NCBI GenBank assembly: GCA_964389755.1
Contig: CAYMEW010000028.1
Span: 1-57,493, forward strand
Source of the DNA: JBBSUQ01 sp964389755
GTDB taxonomy: Bacteria; Bacteroidota; Bacteroidia; Flavobacteriales_D; Crocinitomicaceae
Direction: 5' to 3'
DNA: 57,493 bases
In this document: positions 17,462 through 26,141 of the stretch, in pieces
How the letters are laid out: each line of letters begins with the position of its first letter
Numbering within the stretch: position 1 is the stretch's first letter
Made by a program: the position numbers and the translations under genes
The notes under the pieces: model-generated
Databases searched by the model: none
What the model was told of the DNA's origin: nothing
What the model saw: the letters and a program-made list of their open reading frames with translations, nothing else

Positions 17462-20400
17462 TTACTCAACGATCACCTTGAATACTTTCAGGTTTGTTTC
17501 GTTTGAGATGTTAATGAAGTACATACCCGGCTCGAGGTCACGAACCGAAATGGTCATCACTTTATCTTTAGATAACTGGTCAGCAGGAACAATTACATCA
17601 CGGCCGTTCATATCACGAACAACCACCTTGTATGTACCTTCCAGTTCTCCTGCATTAATGAACAGGTCATTGTTTGCAGGGTTCGGATATACAGTCACCG
17701 ATTCCATAGCGAGTTCGTCAACCGAGAGGTAATCACAGTTTTGAACAACCACTGTTACAAATGAAGTATCATCCGGACATACACCGTTTCCGGCAATGTA
17801 ATCATAGCTAAAGCTTGCTGCAATCGTTCCGGTAACAATGTTTCCGGAAGCCATCGGCATGTTCGAAGGATCGTACCATGTACCGTTCAGATCCGCGTTT
17901 CCGTTCAGACCTTCGAGCAGGTTCAACGGCTGGTTCTTACAAACAGTGAGTGTTCCGTCTTCACCTGCACTTGAAGGTCCGTAGATCTTCACCTGGCTGA
18001 TCACCGAATCCATCGCACAACCGTCAACGATCGTGTACTGGAAATCAAAGGTGCTGTATGCAAGTACAGTTGTTGCAAACAGGCTGTCATTCATAAGCTG
18101 CTGCGTATTTTGAAGGTCAGAGAACATTCCACCCATACCGTAGTTATTGATGGTATTGAACAGGCTAACAGTATCTCCCGAACAAACATCCGTTACCGGG
18201 TTTGCTGTTCCGGCATTTAGATCGATCTCAGAGAGTTTGATGCTGTAAATACCAGTTGTGGAAGTGCTGTATGAATCGTGAACGAGGTAATAAGTTGCTC
18301 CCGGAGTCAATCCGCAGATTGTAAAGTTCGGAGCAAGACTTGTACCACCGATCTCGTTATCATTGGCAGCAACCAGTGTAAAGGTATTGAATGATCCACA
18401 GCTTCCCACTTCGTAAACGGCGAATTGTCCGTCGAAACCGATGTCGGCACCGCTCAGTCGCATGTTTCCGGAAGCCGGTGCCTGGAAGGTAAACCAGGTT
18501 GTAAAGTTCATGTTGGAGTTGATCCATCCGTCAGTTGTCTGCGGTCCTGTCGGATCCGGAGCAATCGTCGATTCACCGGTAGACACTGTCGCGCCACCGT
18601 TGTTAAAGACATGTACCGTTCCGTTAACATTGAGGTTTTCAGCCGCACACACCGTGTCGTTTGTCAACGGCATTGTTACGGAAACCGGTCCTACGAATGC
18701 AGAAGTATCTGTTCCGCAGACAGCCTGCACGTAGAGGTCGTACACACCACCTCCCATCAGGTTCATGTCAGCGATTGTATCTGTAGTGTTGTTATCCACG
18801 GATACGATTGTTCCGCCGTTCGGCTCGAAGCCCATGAATCCGTATTGCAGGTTAAATCCTGTAGACGGGTAGCTCGGTGAGAATTCGGTCCAGTTCCATG
18901 CCGCGAAGATTGAATCCACGGATGAAGAAGTACTCAGACCTACCGGGTTTGAACAGAATGGCAGTGTGAGGAATGATCCCATCAGGTAGATACTCTGATC
19001 GCCGTTTGCACAATCCGCGTAAATGTAAACATCGTAGTATGTGTTTTGTGTCAGACCAACGATTGTCGCATCCGGAGAAGTCGATGTAATGATCGTACCG
19101 GAACCCGAACCCGGGGTAAACCCTTGCTCGCCGTACTCGATCGTCCAGTTTGTTTCTCCTGAAAGACCCGGTGTCCAGCTAAATGATGCTTCATCCGGGA
19201 AGAGTGTATTCAACACGAAGTTTGTCGGACGCGGACAGTCTGTGTAATAGAAGTGAACACATGAATTATCCTGGAGGTACTGGTTGGAGTTCATAGACAC
19301 ATTCAGGTTCTGGTTCGGACCGCGAACACCGATCTCTGCATCCTGACCATAATCCCAGGAAGTGTTACCCATCATTACATCGTCATACACATAGTAAATC
19401 TCCTGTGTTGCCTCGTCGATGATCAACTCGAAAGTTGCACCATCCGTTGCAGGCGGGTACGTGTAATGTGCAATATTGGACCACATGATCACAAACTTGC
19501 GGTTCGGAGCCGTACCGATCGTTTCGTAATAAACATCATCGTTCGGTGTGTTCAGATCCTGAACGTACGGGTAAAGTCCTGTACCGCTTGTCATGTCATA
19601 ACCAACGTTTCCGGTTTGGGTTCCGAGCAATACACCACCGTTGTTACCGATCGTGATATCACTTACCAAAGATCCCTGGTAAAGAAGCGGGAATGGTAAT
19701 GCAAGTCCGAACTCACCGTCATCCGTAAGTGCCGTGGCGTTTCCTGTTCCGGAGATATCGATAAATCCGGTAGTCGGACAATCGCTGTTCCAGTCCATGT
19801 AAAGTCCCTGTCCGTATGTGTTGAAAGAGATCGGGCCTGTCCAGATACTTGTATCACCAGGTCCACAGATGCCGCGAACGTAAATGTCAAAGAATGAATC
19901 TGCCGCAAGACCGGAAAGTGTGAACGGGTTGTTCTGAGAAGTAATCTGGCTTGTTCCTGTTCCCGGAGCGAAATCAACCGGTCCGTACTGAATTTGCCAT
20001 TGTGTTTCCGAACCACCTGCAGTCCAGCTAAAGTCACCACCGTCCGTTGTACCTGAGATCAGCTGGAAAGCTGTAGGCTGCGGACAGGAAGGAATCGGTA
20101 AAATGTTTACGTAGTAATCTTCTGTTTCACCATAGTAATAGGTTCCACATGGTGTTACTGACGACGGAGAAGTCGTTTCTACTGTTACGACGCGCATCCC
20201 GGTGTTTCCGAGTAAAGCAGTCGCCGGAATTACGATCGAACCGGTAATGGTGTGCGGACCATTCACAGAAGCTGTTTCTGTAAAGACGGTCTCTCCCGGA
20301 TCGGTATACAAACCGTTCTGGTTGAAGTCAATGAAGATCTTCGTTACGTTATCGTAGAAATAAGTACCGCAGGTTCCCACCTGAACTTCGAAGTTGTAAG

Positions 20401-21340
20401 TAGCAGTTTGAGCAAGATCCGGAGCAGCAAGCGCCGTATAATCCGAATACAGGTTCATGGAAGATCCCGTACCGCCAGTTGTGCTACAGGTAGATGAATT
20501 GTTGAGCGTTCCGAGTTTCACCTTAAAGATGTCCTCATCGCCCGTGTAAGTTGCACTGCTGGAGCAGTAACAGTTCAGGAAGGCATTCATGTCCACGAAT
20601 ACCGGAGTGGAAGTTTCAGGTGTTCCACCGAACGAACACTGCACGATGCACTGGTAATAAGTACCGCTCGTTTGTGTAGCAGTATAAGTAGGACCTGTTG
20701 CACCGGCAATATCCGTATACGTGATGTTATCCGTAGACGATTGCCACTGGTACGTAATTCCCGACTCGTTCGTCACCGTGTTTTGCAGCGACAATGTAAA
20801 CGGTTGTCCGCTACAGGCAAGTGACGTGGACGACAGGGTGTTTCCCGGAGGAGTTGTCACCGAACAATCCGAAAGCAGCGTTCCGTTGATCGTAAATGAA
20901 CCCGGACACGGGCTCGCAGGAGACGGCCAGGTATCAAATACGAGGTAATACGTCGCCCCGCCGTTCAGAGTACCCGGAACAGTCAGGGATTGTGACGATC
21001 CGGATCCGGTGGTATTGGCAATACAGGTACCTCCGGACATCGGGCATCCTTCATAGAGGAAAATTCCCGACCATGTTTGCCCGCTGTAATCAATCGTTAC
21101 ACTGTTGTAACTTCCTGTGGGCGTCCAGGCATACATCGCTTCGAGTCCGCCATAGTAAAAGTCGGAACCGCAGGCAACCGCCGTGGATGCATTAAAATCA
21201 TTTGAAGTTCCACAGGTAAGTGACTGTGTGTAAGGTAGCGTGGGAGCTGCCGGAATCGCGGTGGCACCAGGGCAGGTGGTCGCGAAAAGTCCGGGTAGCG
21301 CATAGAGCACCCCCGCGAGAGTAAATAGAATTTTTCTCAT
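17462..21340 (-). CDS. Large T9SS-secreted multidomain protein (1292 aa) with Fn3-like repeats and GEVED domain
   Basis: This is a secreted protein, probably cell-surface or extracellular. A signal peptide (about 1-20) is followed by a pre-peptidase-like beta domain, an Ig-like region (about 160-250), and a GEVED domain ending in YYYGETEDYYVNI (about 255-415). Three fibronectin-III-like repeats start with CPQPTAF, CPRPTNF and CSNPVGL. A second pre-peptidase-like domain (about 900-1040) is followed by the C-terminal T9SS type A sorting domain, with VYPNPANND and EPGMYFINIS near the end. I see no catalytic motif, so an adhesin or matrix role is more likely than an enzyme. It is a single-gene unit with its own terminator, and its promoter region contains repeats and a dyad. 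Confidence 0.88.
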   Translation of the reverse strand: MRKILFTLAGVLYALPGLFATTCPGATAIPAAPTLPYTQSLTCGTSNDFNASTAVACGSDFYYGGLEAMYAWTPTGSYNSVTIDYSGQTWSGIFLYEGCPMSGGTCIANTTGSGSSQSLTVPGTLNGGATYYLVFDTWPSPASPCPGSFTINGTLLSDCSVTTPPGNTLSSTSLACSGQPFTLSLQNTVTNESGITYQWQSSTDNITYTDIAGATGPTYTATQTSGTYYQCIVQCSFGGTPETSTPVFVDMNAFLNCYCSSSATYTGDEDIFKVKLGTLNNSSTCSTTGGTGSSMNLYSDYTALAAPDLAQTATYNFEVQVGTCGTYFYDNVTKIFIDFNQNGLYTDPGETVFTETASVNGPHTITGSIVIPATALLGNTGMRVVTVETTSPSSVTPCGTYYYGETEDYYVNILPIPSCPQPTAFQLISGTTDGGDFSWTAGGSETQWQIQYGPVDFAPGTGTSQITSQNNPFTLSGLAADSFFDIYVRGICGPGDTSIWTGPISFNTYGQGLYMDWNSDCPTTGFIDISGTGNATALTDDGEFGLALPFPLLYQGSLVSDITIGNNGGVLLGTQTGNVGYDMTSGTGLYPYVQDLNTPNDDVYYETIGTAPNRKFVIMWSNIAHYTYPPATDGATFELIIDEATQEIYYVYDDVMMGNTSWDYGQDAEIGVRGPNQNLNVSMNSNQYLQDNSCVHFYYTDCPRPTNFVLNTLFPDEASFSWTPGLSGETNWTIEYGEQGFTPGSGSGTIITSTSPDATIVGLTQNTYYDVYIYADCANGDQSIYLMGSFLTLPFCSNPVGLSTSSSVDSIFAAWNWTEFSPSYPSTGFNLQYGFMGFEPNGGTIVSVDNNTTDTIADMNLMGGGVYDLYVQAVCGTDTSAFVGPVSVTMPLTNDTVCAAENLNVNGTVHVFNNGGATVSTGESTIAPDPTGPQTTDGWINSNMNFTTWFTFQAPASGNMRLSGADIGFDGQFAVYEVGSCGSFNTFTLVAANDNEIGGTSLAPNFTICGLTPGATYYLVHDSYSTSTTGIYSIKLSEIDLNAGTANPVTDVCSGDTVSLFNTINNYGMGGMFSDLQNTQQLMNDSLFATTVLAYSTFDFQYTIVDGCAMDSVISQVKIYGPSSAGEDGTLTVCKNQPLNLLEGLNGNADLNGTWYDPSNMPMASGNIVTGTIAASFSYDYIAGNGVCPDDTSFVTVVVQNCDYLSVDELAMESVTVYPNPANNDLFINAGELEGTYKVVVRDMNGRDVIVPADQLSKDKVMTISVRDLEPGMYFINISNETNLKVFKVIVE

Positions 21341-21404
21341 ACAATGTTAATTTAATTTTGTACTAAAATTAACATCTATTTGACATATCCAAAAACAATG
21401 TTAA
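21341..21404 (-). promoter_or_regulatory. Repeats and dyad in front of the large T9SS gene
   Basis: ATGTTAATTT (21344-21353) and AAATTAACAT (21366-21375) form a perfect 10-bp inverted repeat with a 12-base spacer. The word ACAATGTTAA is also repeated directly at 21341-21350 and 21395-21404. A likely promoter (TTTG, 18 bases, then TAATTTTA, one mismatch to the -7 consensus) overlaps the dyad on the minus strand. This could be an operator or a leader hairpin for this surface-protein gene. Confidence 0.45.
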
Positions 21405-21431
21405 TAAGTGATTTTGGTCTAAAATGCTCAA

Positions 21432-21467
21432 AAAATGAAAGAAGTGGGTCCTAAAACCCACTTCTTT
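21432..21467 (-). terminator. Terminator of the TonB receptor-lipoprotein operon
   Basis: AAAGAAGTGGGT (21438-21449) and ACCCACTTCTTT (21456-21467) form a perfect 12-bp stem with a 6-base loop. On the minus strand it is followed by a T-rich tract. It lies about 95 bases after the stop of the lipoprotein gene at 21562. Confidence 0.88.
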
Positions 21468-21561
21468 CGCGTAAATTCGGAAACTTCAATATTAGTCAGA
21501 GATGCATTTTCGCATTAAATATTTAACACAAAAACTACAGATTGTAATAAATTAACGGGGT

Positions 21562-22131
21562 TTAATTGTTAATTTCTGTAATAAATGATAGTTCAATGTC
21601 TGTTTCTCCCGGATCACACTGGCCATTCTTCACCCCCGGCTGATGTTTCAAACGGATGGTCGTATTCCCGGTGGAAACATTCCCGCAGGTCCAGAGGCTT
21701 TGAAGACCAACTTCGTAAGTTCCGTCAGAGTCCGTACGGATGATCGAAAGATCGAGACCCGCGGATACATCAAAACAGAACAAGTGCTCGAAATCGCGTT
21801 CATGCACCTCTTCGGTAATGTCCTCAGCCGGTGTAACGGATTCATTCAGTAAAGTGATACTTGCAGCATAAACCGTATTGTTTTGCAAACGGATGGTGTC
21901 GAAGGTTGTCGGAGCATTTCCCCCGGCGCCGTCGTTATCTCTAAAAGTGGCTGTTACATCCGGAAGCACGTGACTGGTATCCGTGAACGTCAGTGTAAAA
22001 GTGGTGATCAGCTCCTGCTCGTCTTCATTTTGCGGTTTTTCAACCGGCGGATTTTCATCTTTCTTACAGGAAACCACGGCTACGGCAAAAGCCAGCGCGG
22101 TAAAGATCGTGTATGCGTTTGTTCTTTTCAT
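21562..22131 (-). CDS. Lipoprotein encoded next to a TonB-dependent receptor
   Basis: This is a 189-residue lipoprotein. Its signal peptide ends in a lipobox (AVVSC), so the mature protein begins at Cys22 with CKKDENPP. The mature part is a beta-rich domain with the stretch FRDNDGAGGNAP and an Asp/Glu-rich C-terminus (GQCDPGETDIELSF). I do not know a characterised function. Similar lipoproteins are often found directly after TonB-dependent receptors in Flavobacteriales, and the acidic FRDNDGAGG stretch may bind a metal ion; that is inference. It lies 3 bases after the receptor gene, is cotranscribed with it, and is followed by a strong terminator. Confidence 0.8.
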   Translation of the reverse strand: MKRTNAYTIFTALAFAVAVVSCKKDENPPVEKPQNEDEQELITTFTLTFTDTSHVLPDVTATFRDNDGAGGNAPTTFDTIRLQNNTVYAASITLLNESVTPAEDITEEVHERDFEHLFCFDVSAGLDLSIIRTDSDGTYEVGLQSLWTCGNVSTGNTTIRLKHQPGVKNGQCDPGETDIELSFITEINN

Positions 22132-22134
22132 AAT

Positions 22135-24441
22135 TTACTTTTTTTGAATGTTGAAATTGTACCGGACTTTGATCGAAATATTCCGACCAGGCTCGTCTGC
22201 GTAGTAGCGAAAACGATCCATATAGTCGCGGTATGACTTATTAAAAAGGTTGTCGATTGCAAAAGAGAGTTCGAGGGGATTCCTGAACTGCCTGAATTCA
22301 ATGCCGAAATCCAGGGATATTAAAAAGTAATCGGAAGGCGGTGGTACAAAGTCGCTGTTCGGCTCCACCCTGCCCTGTTTAAACATATAAAGCGTATTCA
22401 CGCCTGCATGCATATTTACTTTCTTTCCCGAATGATCGTATTGAACACCGTTTTCAAGGCGGTCTGCAGGAATTCCTACTAAAAACCCGCGGTTCGTTCG
22501 GTTATAGGCGCGAACCATGGCATATTTAACACGGTATTGCAGGTGCTCGCTAATTTTGAAGTTTCCGTTCAGATCCACGCCACTAAAGCGCGCGGAAACC
22601 TGCCGGTAATGAAATACAGGGAAGGCTCCTTTAATGGTCAGTTCGTTGACAAGGGTCGGTTCGAGGTAAATGAAATTCCCAAAGTCCATGTGATACATAT
22701 CCAGGTAAAAATTCATCCTTGTAGACTTATATTCCAGTCCTGCCTGGTAGTTCAGACTTTGCTCCTTTTTCAATTGTCTGTCCCCCACTTCGATCGTTCC
22801 GGATCCGTGATGCAGGCCGTCGCTATACAATTCGTTGATCGATGGCGGACGCCAGGCCGTACTGACATTAAACCGGGCCACCAGGTGATGTGAAAATTCT
22901 TTCGAAATTCCGCCGGAGACGCTCCAGTTCCCAAAATCATGAGTCGGCGTAATTAGAACCTGGTCCTCGTATTTATAGATCTGCAGGTGCGACAGGTCGT
23001 AGCGCGTTCCCAACTCGAGTTTCCAGCTGTGTAATAATACAGTTTGTACGTTGTAAATGCCGCCGTTGTACTTTCTGAAATTCGGGATGAAATACCTTCC
23101 GGAATATGTATTCCCCTGGTAAAGTGCACTCACACCGCTCACGGATTTCCAGTGTTCATTCACCTGGTATTCCCAGTCGAAATTCAGCGTATGCGTAACG
23201 AGCGTAAGCTGAAAATCCGGCAGGTTCAGTGCCTCCAGCGAATCGTTGTACTTCGGATCTTTGTCGAATTCGTTCCGCAGGTTGTACTGCCGTCCGTAAG
23301 TTAAGATCAGCTTGTGCCGTGCTCCGAGGTTTAACTGACTCTTCACACGAAATAGCTCGTGCTCGATGTGTTGCCTCGGATCGCTCACTTTATAGGTAAA
23401 TCCACTTTGCTCCAGGGGTTCATTTGCGGCATACGCATTTTGCAGATCTGTTAAATTACCAATGTGGCTTGCACTGAAAATACCGATATCCGTGTTGAAC
23501 TGGCTGTAGAACAGGTCCAGGCTGAATTTTTCGGAAGCGTACCCGGTATTCCACGAAAAGTTGTACTCTTCCAACCCGGTATTTTTCAGGTAATAATCCG
23601 GCGTTTTGAGGTTTCCGCCTTTTTTGTAGGTTCCCTGGGCGCGCCAGTAAAAACCCCGGAACTTCCGGATCGTTCCGCTTAGCATTCCCGAAATCGCGCC
23701 CTGTCTTCCATTGCTGTAAAATGAAGATAGCAGGGAGCCGGACAAAGCTTTTGACGTGTCTATCTTTGCGGGTTCAAGCAGGATCACTCCGGCTATCGCA
23801 TCACTTCCGTAGCGTACGCTGTTCGACCCTTTCACCACGGCCATGTCGGTCATCAGGAAAGGGTCTACTTCGGGGGCGTGTTCGTTACCCCATTGTTGTC
23901 CTTCCTGTCGCACACCGTTATTAATGAGCAATACGCGGTTGCTGTGCAGTCCGTGAATCACCGGTTTGGAGATCGTCGCTCCCGTATTCAGCACGGAAAC
24001 GCCCGGAATGAGTTTTAACTGATCTCCCAGGTTGCGCCCCGTTACGCTCAATTTTTCGAGCGGCGTCAGCCTGATAGTGGACACCGGATCACGATCGATA
24101 CGAAACTGTTCGATACGGACTTCACCGAATTCCTGGAAGTGAAATTCCAGCCGGGCATTGAACACCGTATCGCGTTCCAGAAAAAGGGTTTGCTTTACGG
24201 GATCGCACCCGATATGATGTGAAAAAATAAAGGTATAGACACCGGTACACATGCTATCGATCTCATACCTGCCCGTGGAATCACTGATAACTCCGCGGTT
24301 CGCCTCACGCGCGTAAACTTTTGCGAAGGGAACCGGTTCACCGCTGTGAAGATCGGTAATCTGTCCGCTGACACGGAGATTACACTGCGCGGAAAGCAGG
24401 TAAGAAATGATGACAAAGGTACCTGCAAGGATATATTTCAT
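22135..24441 (-). CDS. TonB-dependent receptor, probably metal or cofactor uptake
   Basis: This is a 768-residue outer membrane receptor. A signal peptide (about 1-18) is followed by a carboxypeptidase-regulatory-like domain (about 22-105), a plug domain (about 120-225, with LKLIPGVSVLNTGATISKPVI and HGLHSNRVLLINNGVRQEGQ), and a 22-strand-type barrel ending with an aromatic-basic C-terminus. The plug segment with HGLHSNRVL and QWGNEHAPEVDPF resembles ZnuD/copper-type receptors rather than SusC. It is flanked by a small exported Cys protein and a lipoprotein, which together suggest a metal-uptake operon. The ligand (zinc, copper or haem) is inference. No Fur- or Zur-like operator stood out. 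Confidence 0.9.
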   Translation of the reverse strand: MKYILAGTFVIISYLLSAQCNLRVSGQITDLHSGEPVPFAKVYAREANRGVISDSTGRYEIDSMCTGVYTFIFSHHIGCDPVKQTLFLERDTVFNARLEFHFQEFGEVRIEQFRIDRDPVSTIRLTPLEKLSVTGRNLGDQLKLIPGVSVLNTGATISKPVIHGLHSNRVLLINNGVRQEGQQWGNEHAPEVDPFLMTDMAVVKGSNSVRYGSDAIAGVILLEPAKIDTSKALSGSLLSSFYSNGRQGAISGMLSGTIRKFRGFYWRAQGTYKKGGNLKTPDYYLKNTGLEEYNFSWNTGYASEKFSLDLFYSQFNTDIGIFSASHIGNLTDLQNAYAANEPLEQSGFTYKVSDPRQHIEHELFRVKSQLNLGARHKLILTYGRQYNLRNEFDKDPKYNDSLEALNLPDFQLTLVTHTLNFDWEYQVNEHWKSVSGVSALYQGNTYSGRYFIPNFRKYNGGIYNVQTVLLHSWKLELGTRYDLSHLQIYKYEDQVLITPTHDFGNWSVSGGISKEFSHHLVARFNVSTAWRPPSINELYSDGLHHGSGTIEVGDRQLKKEQSLNYQAGLEYKSTRMNFYLDMYHMDFGNFIYLEPTLVNELTIKGAFPVFHYRQVSARFSGVDLNGNFKISEHLQYRVKYAMVRAYNRTNRGFLVGIPADRLENGVQYDHSGKKVNMHAGVNTLYMFKQGRVEPNSDFVPPPSDYFLISLDFGIEFRQFRNPLELSFAIDNLFNKSYRDYMDRFRYYADEPGRNISIKVRYNFNIQKK

Positions 24442-24478
24442 GAGGTACTTATTTGATTAACCAAAAGAAAAGGAGCGG

Positions 24479-24784
24479 TTAACCAACGCGGGGCGGTCCC
24501 CGGAGCTGAAAGCTATGAAGTGAAGGGAGCTGAACGTCTGCCAGCGCAATAGCCGAAAGGTTTGTGAACGGTTTTAGGTCGAACCTGAAAATATGCACCT
24601 GCGGAATGTCAAAAACATGCATATCCTGCAAACAGGCAAGGCAGTCATGACTTTTAAAAACAGTACCGTGCTCTTTCTTCTGAACCGGGATATCATCACA
24701 ACGGTGCATCCAGCTGCGCGGGCTTAAAAGCACGAAAACGCACAACAGTAATAATACGGATGATATCTTACGGACCTGTTTCAA
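24479..24784 (-). CDS. Small exported protein with CxxC motif, upstream of TonB receptor
   Basis: This is a 101-residue exported protein. An N-terminal hydrophobic signal (about 8-22) is followed by a short mature part with SHDCLACLQDM, a Cys-x-x-Cys pair next to His, and a C-terminus ending FQLRGPPRVG. The RGPP ending and short His/Cys-containing layout recall DUF2946-like small proteins found beside metal-receptor genes; I infer this from memory. No ATG fits the signal peptide. The best start is TTG 24784, since an in-frame stop lies just upstream. A TATTTTTG -7-like box ends only a few bases before that TTG. It lies 37 bases before the receptor gene and is probably cotranscribed. Confidence 0.68.
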   Translation of the reverse strand: MKQVRKISSVLLLLCVFVLLSPRSWMHRCDDIPVQKKEHGTVFKSHDCLACLQDMHVFDIPQVHIFRFDLKPFTNLSAIALADVQLPSLHSFQLRGPPRVG

Positions 24785-24819
24785 CGGTACAAAAATACAA
24801 TTTTATTGCAACAATGTTA

Positions 24820-25272
24820 CTATTTCTTAATTCCTGCTTCTTTCAGGCATTTTTTGATCCGCGCTTCGTGTCTTGCACGTTCTTCTGGCGTGCGCGAGGG
24901 ATCGAGCCCGAGAAAGGCCTGGCATTTTTGCATGATCACCCCCGAGCGCTTGTCAAGCCGGTCGAATTCAGCATCACTGATCCGGTCTTTCATTAGTGCG
25001 GTATTCACCGAATCATTCGCAATTACGCAGGTACAAAAATCCCACTGTTCACCGTATTTCTTTTCGATCTTTTGCAGATTTTCCCGAAACTCAACGGCCT
25101 GGGTTACGGAGGTGTCGGATTCGTTTATAAAACCGGAGATTTCCGACGTGTCTTCGGCTACTCCCGTGGAATCCGAAAGATCGTTCTGTTCGCAATCCGT
25201 GCAGGTTTCATTTTGGCGGCAGGAAAGCAAGCCGACCCCCGACACAATGAATAGCAAAATAAAACGTTTCAT
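24820..25272 (-). CDS. Hypothetical lipoprotein with paired cysteines
   Basis: This is a 150-residue lipoprotein with the lipobox GLLSC (Cys18). The mature protein starts with a Cys-rich stretch (CRQNETCTDCEQN) and an acidic linker, followed by a mainly helical domain containing DFCTCVIANDSVNTALM, DRLDKRSGVIMQKCQAFLG and a basic C-terminus. I do not recognise the domain. The spacing of DFCTC and KCQ hints at disulfides. It sits between the metal-receptor operon and a divergent DUF4294-like gene, with no evident functional link. The start ATG 25272 is the only one that gives the signal peptide. Confidence 0.75.
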   Translation of the reverse strand: MKRFILLFIVSGVGLLSCRQNETCTDCEQNDLSDSTGVAEDTSEISGFINESDTSVTQAVEFRENLQKIEKKYGEQWDFCTCVIANDSVNTALMKDRISDAEFDRLDKRSGVIMQKCQAFLGLDPSRTPEERARHEARIKKCLKEAGIKK

Positions 25273-25346
25273 TTTTTGGCTGAGTTTTTGTTATTTGCGT
25301 GGTGTAAATGTATAAATGTTTGCCAATAAAAAAAAGACCGTATCAC

Positions 25347-25991
25347 ATGAAAAAGCTGATAATCATTTTACTCGGACTAATGGCTTTCCCTGTTTTCGGA
25401 CAAAAAGACACGAGTATCGTACTGGAGCAGGAATTTAATGCCGTCCCGATTTCCAGGGATTTTGAGAAACGTTACAAGCGCGAATACGACCGCGTGAAAA
25501 AGATCTATCCCCTGGCGCTGAAGGCGAAGGAACTGATCGAAGAATTCGATGCCGAACTGGCGGATATCGACAAAAAAAGAAAACGTAAAAAGTACGGGCG
25601 CCAGGCGCACCAACAATTGAAAGACGAATTTACGTATGCGATCAAAGAACTCTATACCTCCGAAGGGGTGTTGCTTATGAAGCTGATCAACCGCGAAACC
25701 GGGAAAACCGTTTCTGAGATCGTCCGCCAGTACCGCGGCAACCTCACCGGGGGTATTTACGATGCGATGGGCAGTCTATGGGACCAGGATCTCGACGTGA
25801 AGTACGACCCGAAAGGGAAAGACTGGCTCACCGAACTGGTGGTGCAGGATATCATTAACGGACGGGTTCAGTTCGACCCGACTGTAACGAGAGTAACGAA
25901 AGAAGATTATAAGGAGGATCGAAAAGCCTATAAAAAAAGTATTCGGGAATACCGCAAGGCTAACCGAAGGGCAAAAAGGTCCGGCTCATAA
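25347..25991 (+). CDS. DUF4294 family secreted protein
   Basis: This is a 214-residue protein that I assign to DUF4294, a family found mainly in Bacteroidota and of unknown function. A signal peptide (about 1-18, ending PVFGQ) precedes a domain rich in Lys, Arg and Glu. Family-like stretches include FNAVPISRDFEKRYKREYDR, EFDAELADIDKKRKR, LMKLINRETGKTV and GNLTGGIYDAMGSLWDQDL. The C-terminus is strongly basic. I chose ATG 25347 because it directly precedes the signal peptide; the open frame extends 39 bases upstream. It is divergent from the lipoprotein gene and followed by a terminator. Confidence 0.83.
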   Translation: MKKLIIILLGLMAFPVFGQKDTSIVLEQEFNAVPISRDFEKRYKREYDRVKKIYPLALKAKELIEEFDAELADIDKKRKRKKYGRQAHQQLKDEFTYAIKELYTSEGVLLMKLINRETGKTVSEIVRQYRGNLTGGIYDAMGSLWDQDLDVKYDPKGKDWLTELVVQDIINGRVQFDPTVTRVTKEDYKEDRKAYKKSIREYRKANRRAKRSGS

Positions 25992-26020
25992 CGAATTCCT
26001 GCACAACAACAACAAACACG

Positions 26021-26054
26021 TGAAAGGCTGTCTGCTCCCTGCGGACGGCTTTTC
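26021..26054 (+). terminator. Terminator after the DUF4294 gene
   Basis: AAAGGCTGTCTGC pairs with GCGGACGGCTTTT around a TCCCT loop, with a few G-T wobbles, followed by TTTTC. It lies about 30 bases after the stop. Confidence 0.7.
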
Positions 26055-26086
26055 ATGTTTTCGGCACCTGAGCAACGCGCATACTA

Positions 26087-26116
26087 AAAAAGCACCCGCC
26101 TTTCGACGGATGCTTT
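26087..26116 (-). terminator. Terminator after the pyruvate dehydrogenase E2 gene
   Basis: AAAGCA pairs with TGCTTT and CCG with CGG around a short loop. On the minus strand the hairpin is followed by a T run. It lies 26 bases after the E2 stop and back to back with the terminator of the converging gene. Confidence 0.72.
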
Positions 26117-26141
26117 CTGAGTTGTTTTAATTCTGTTATGT

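Noticed and set aside
26012..26022. CACGTG core near 26015 as a parS or regulator site
   Set aside because: Only the centre matches parS and the flanks do not. It lies between a stop codon and a terminator, far from parAB.
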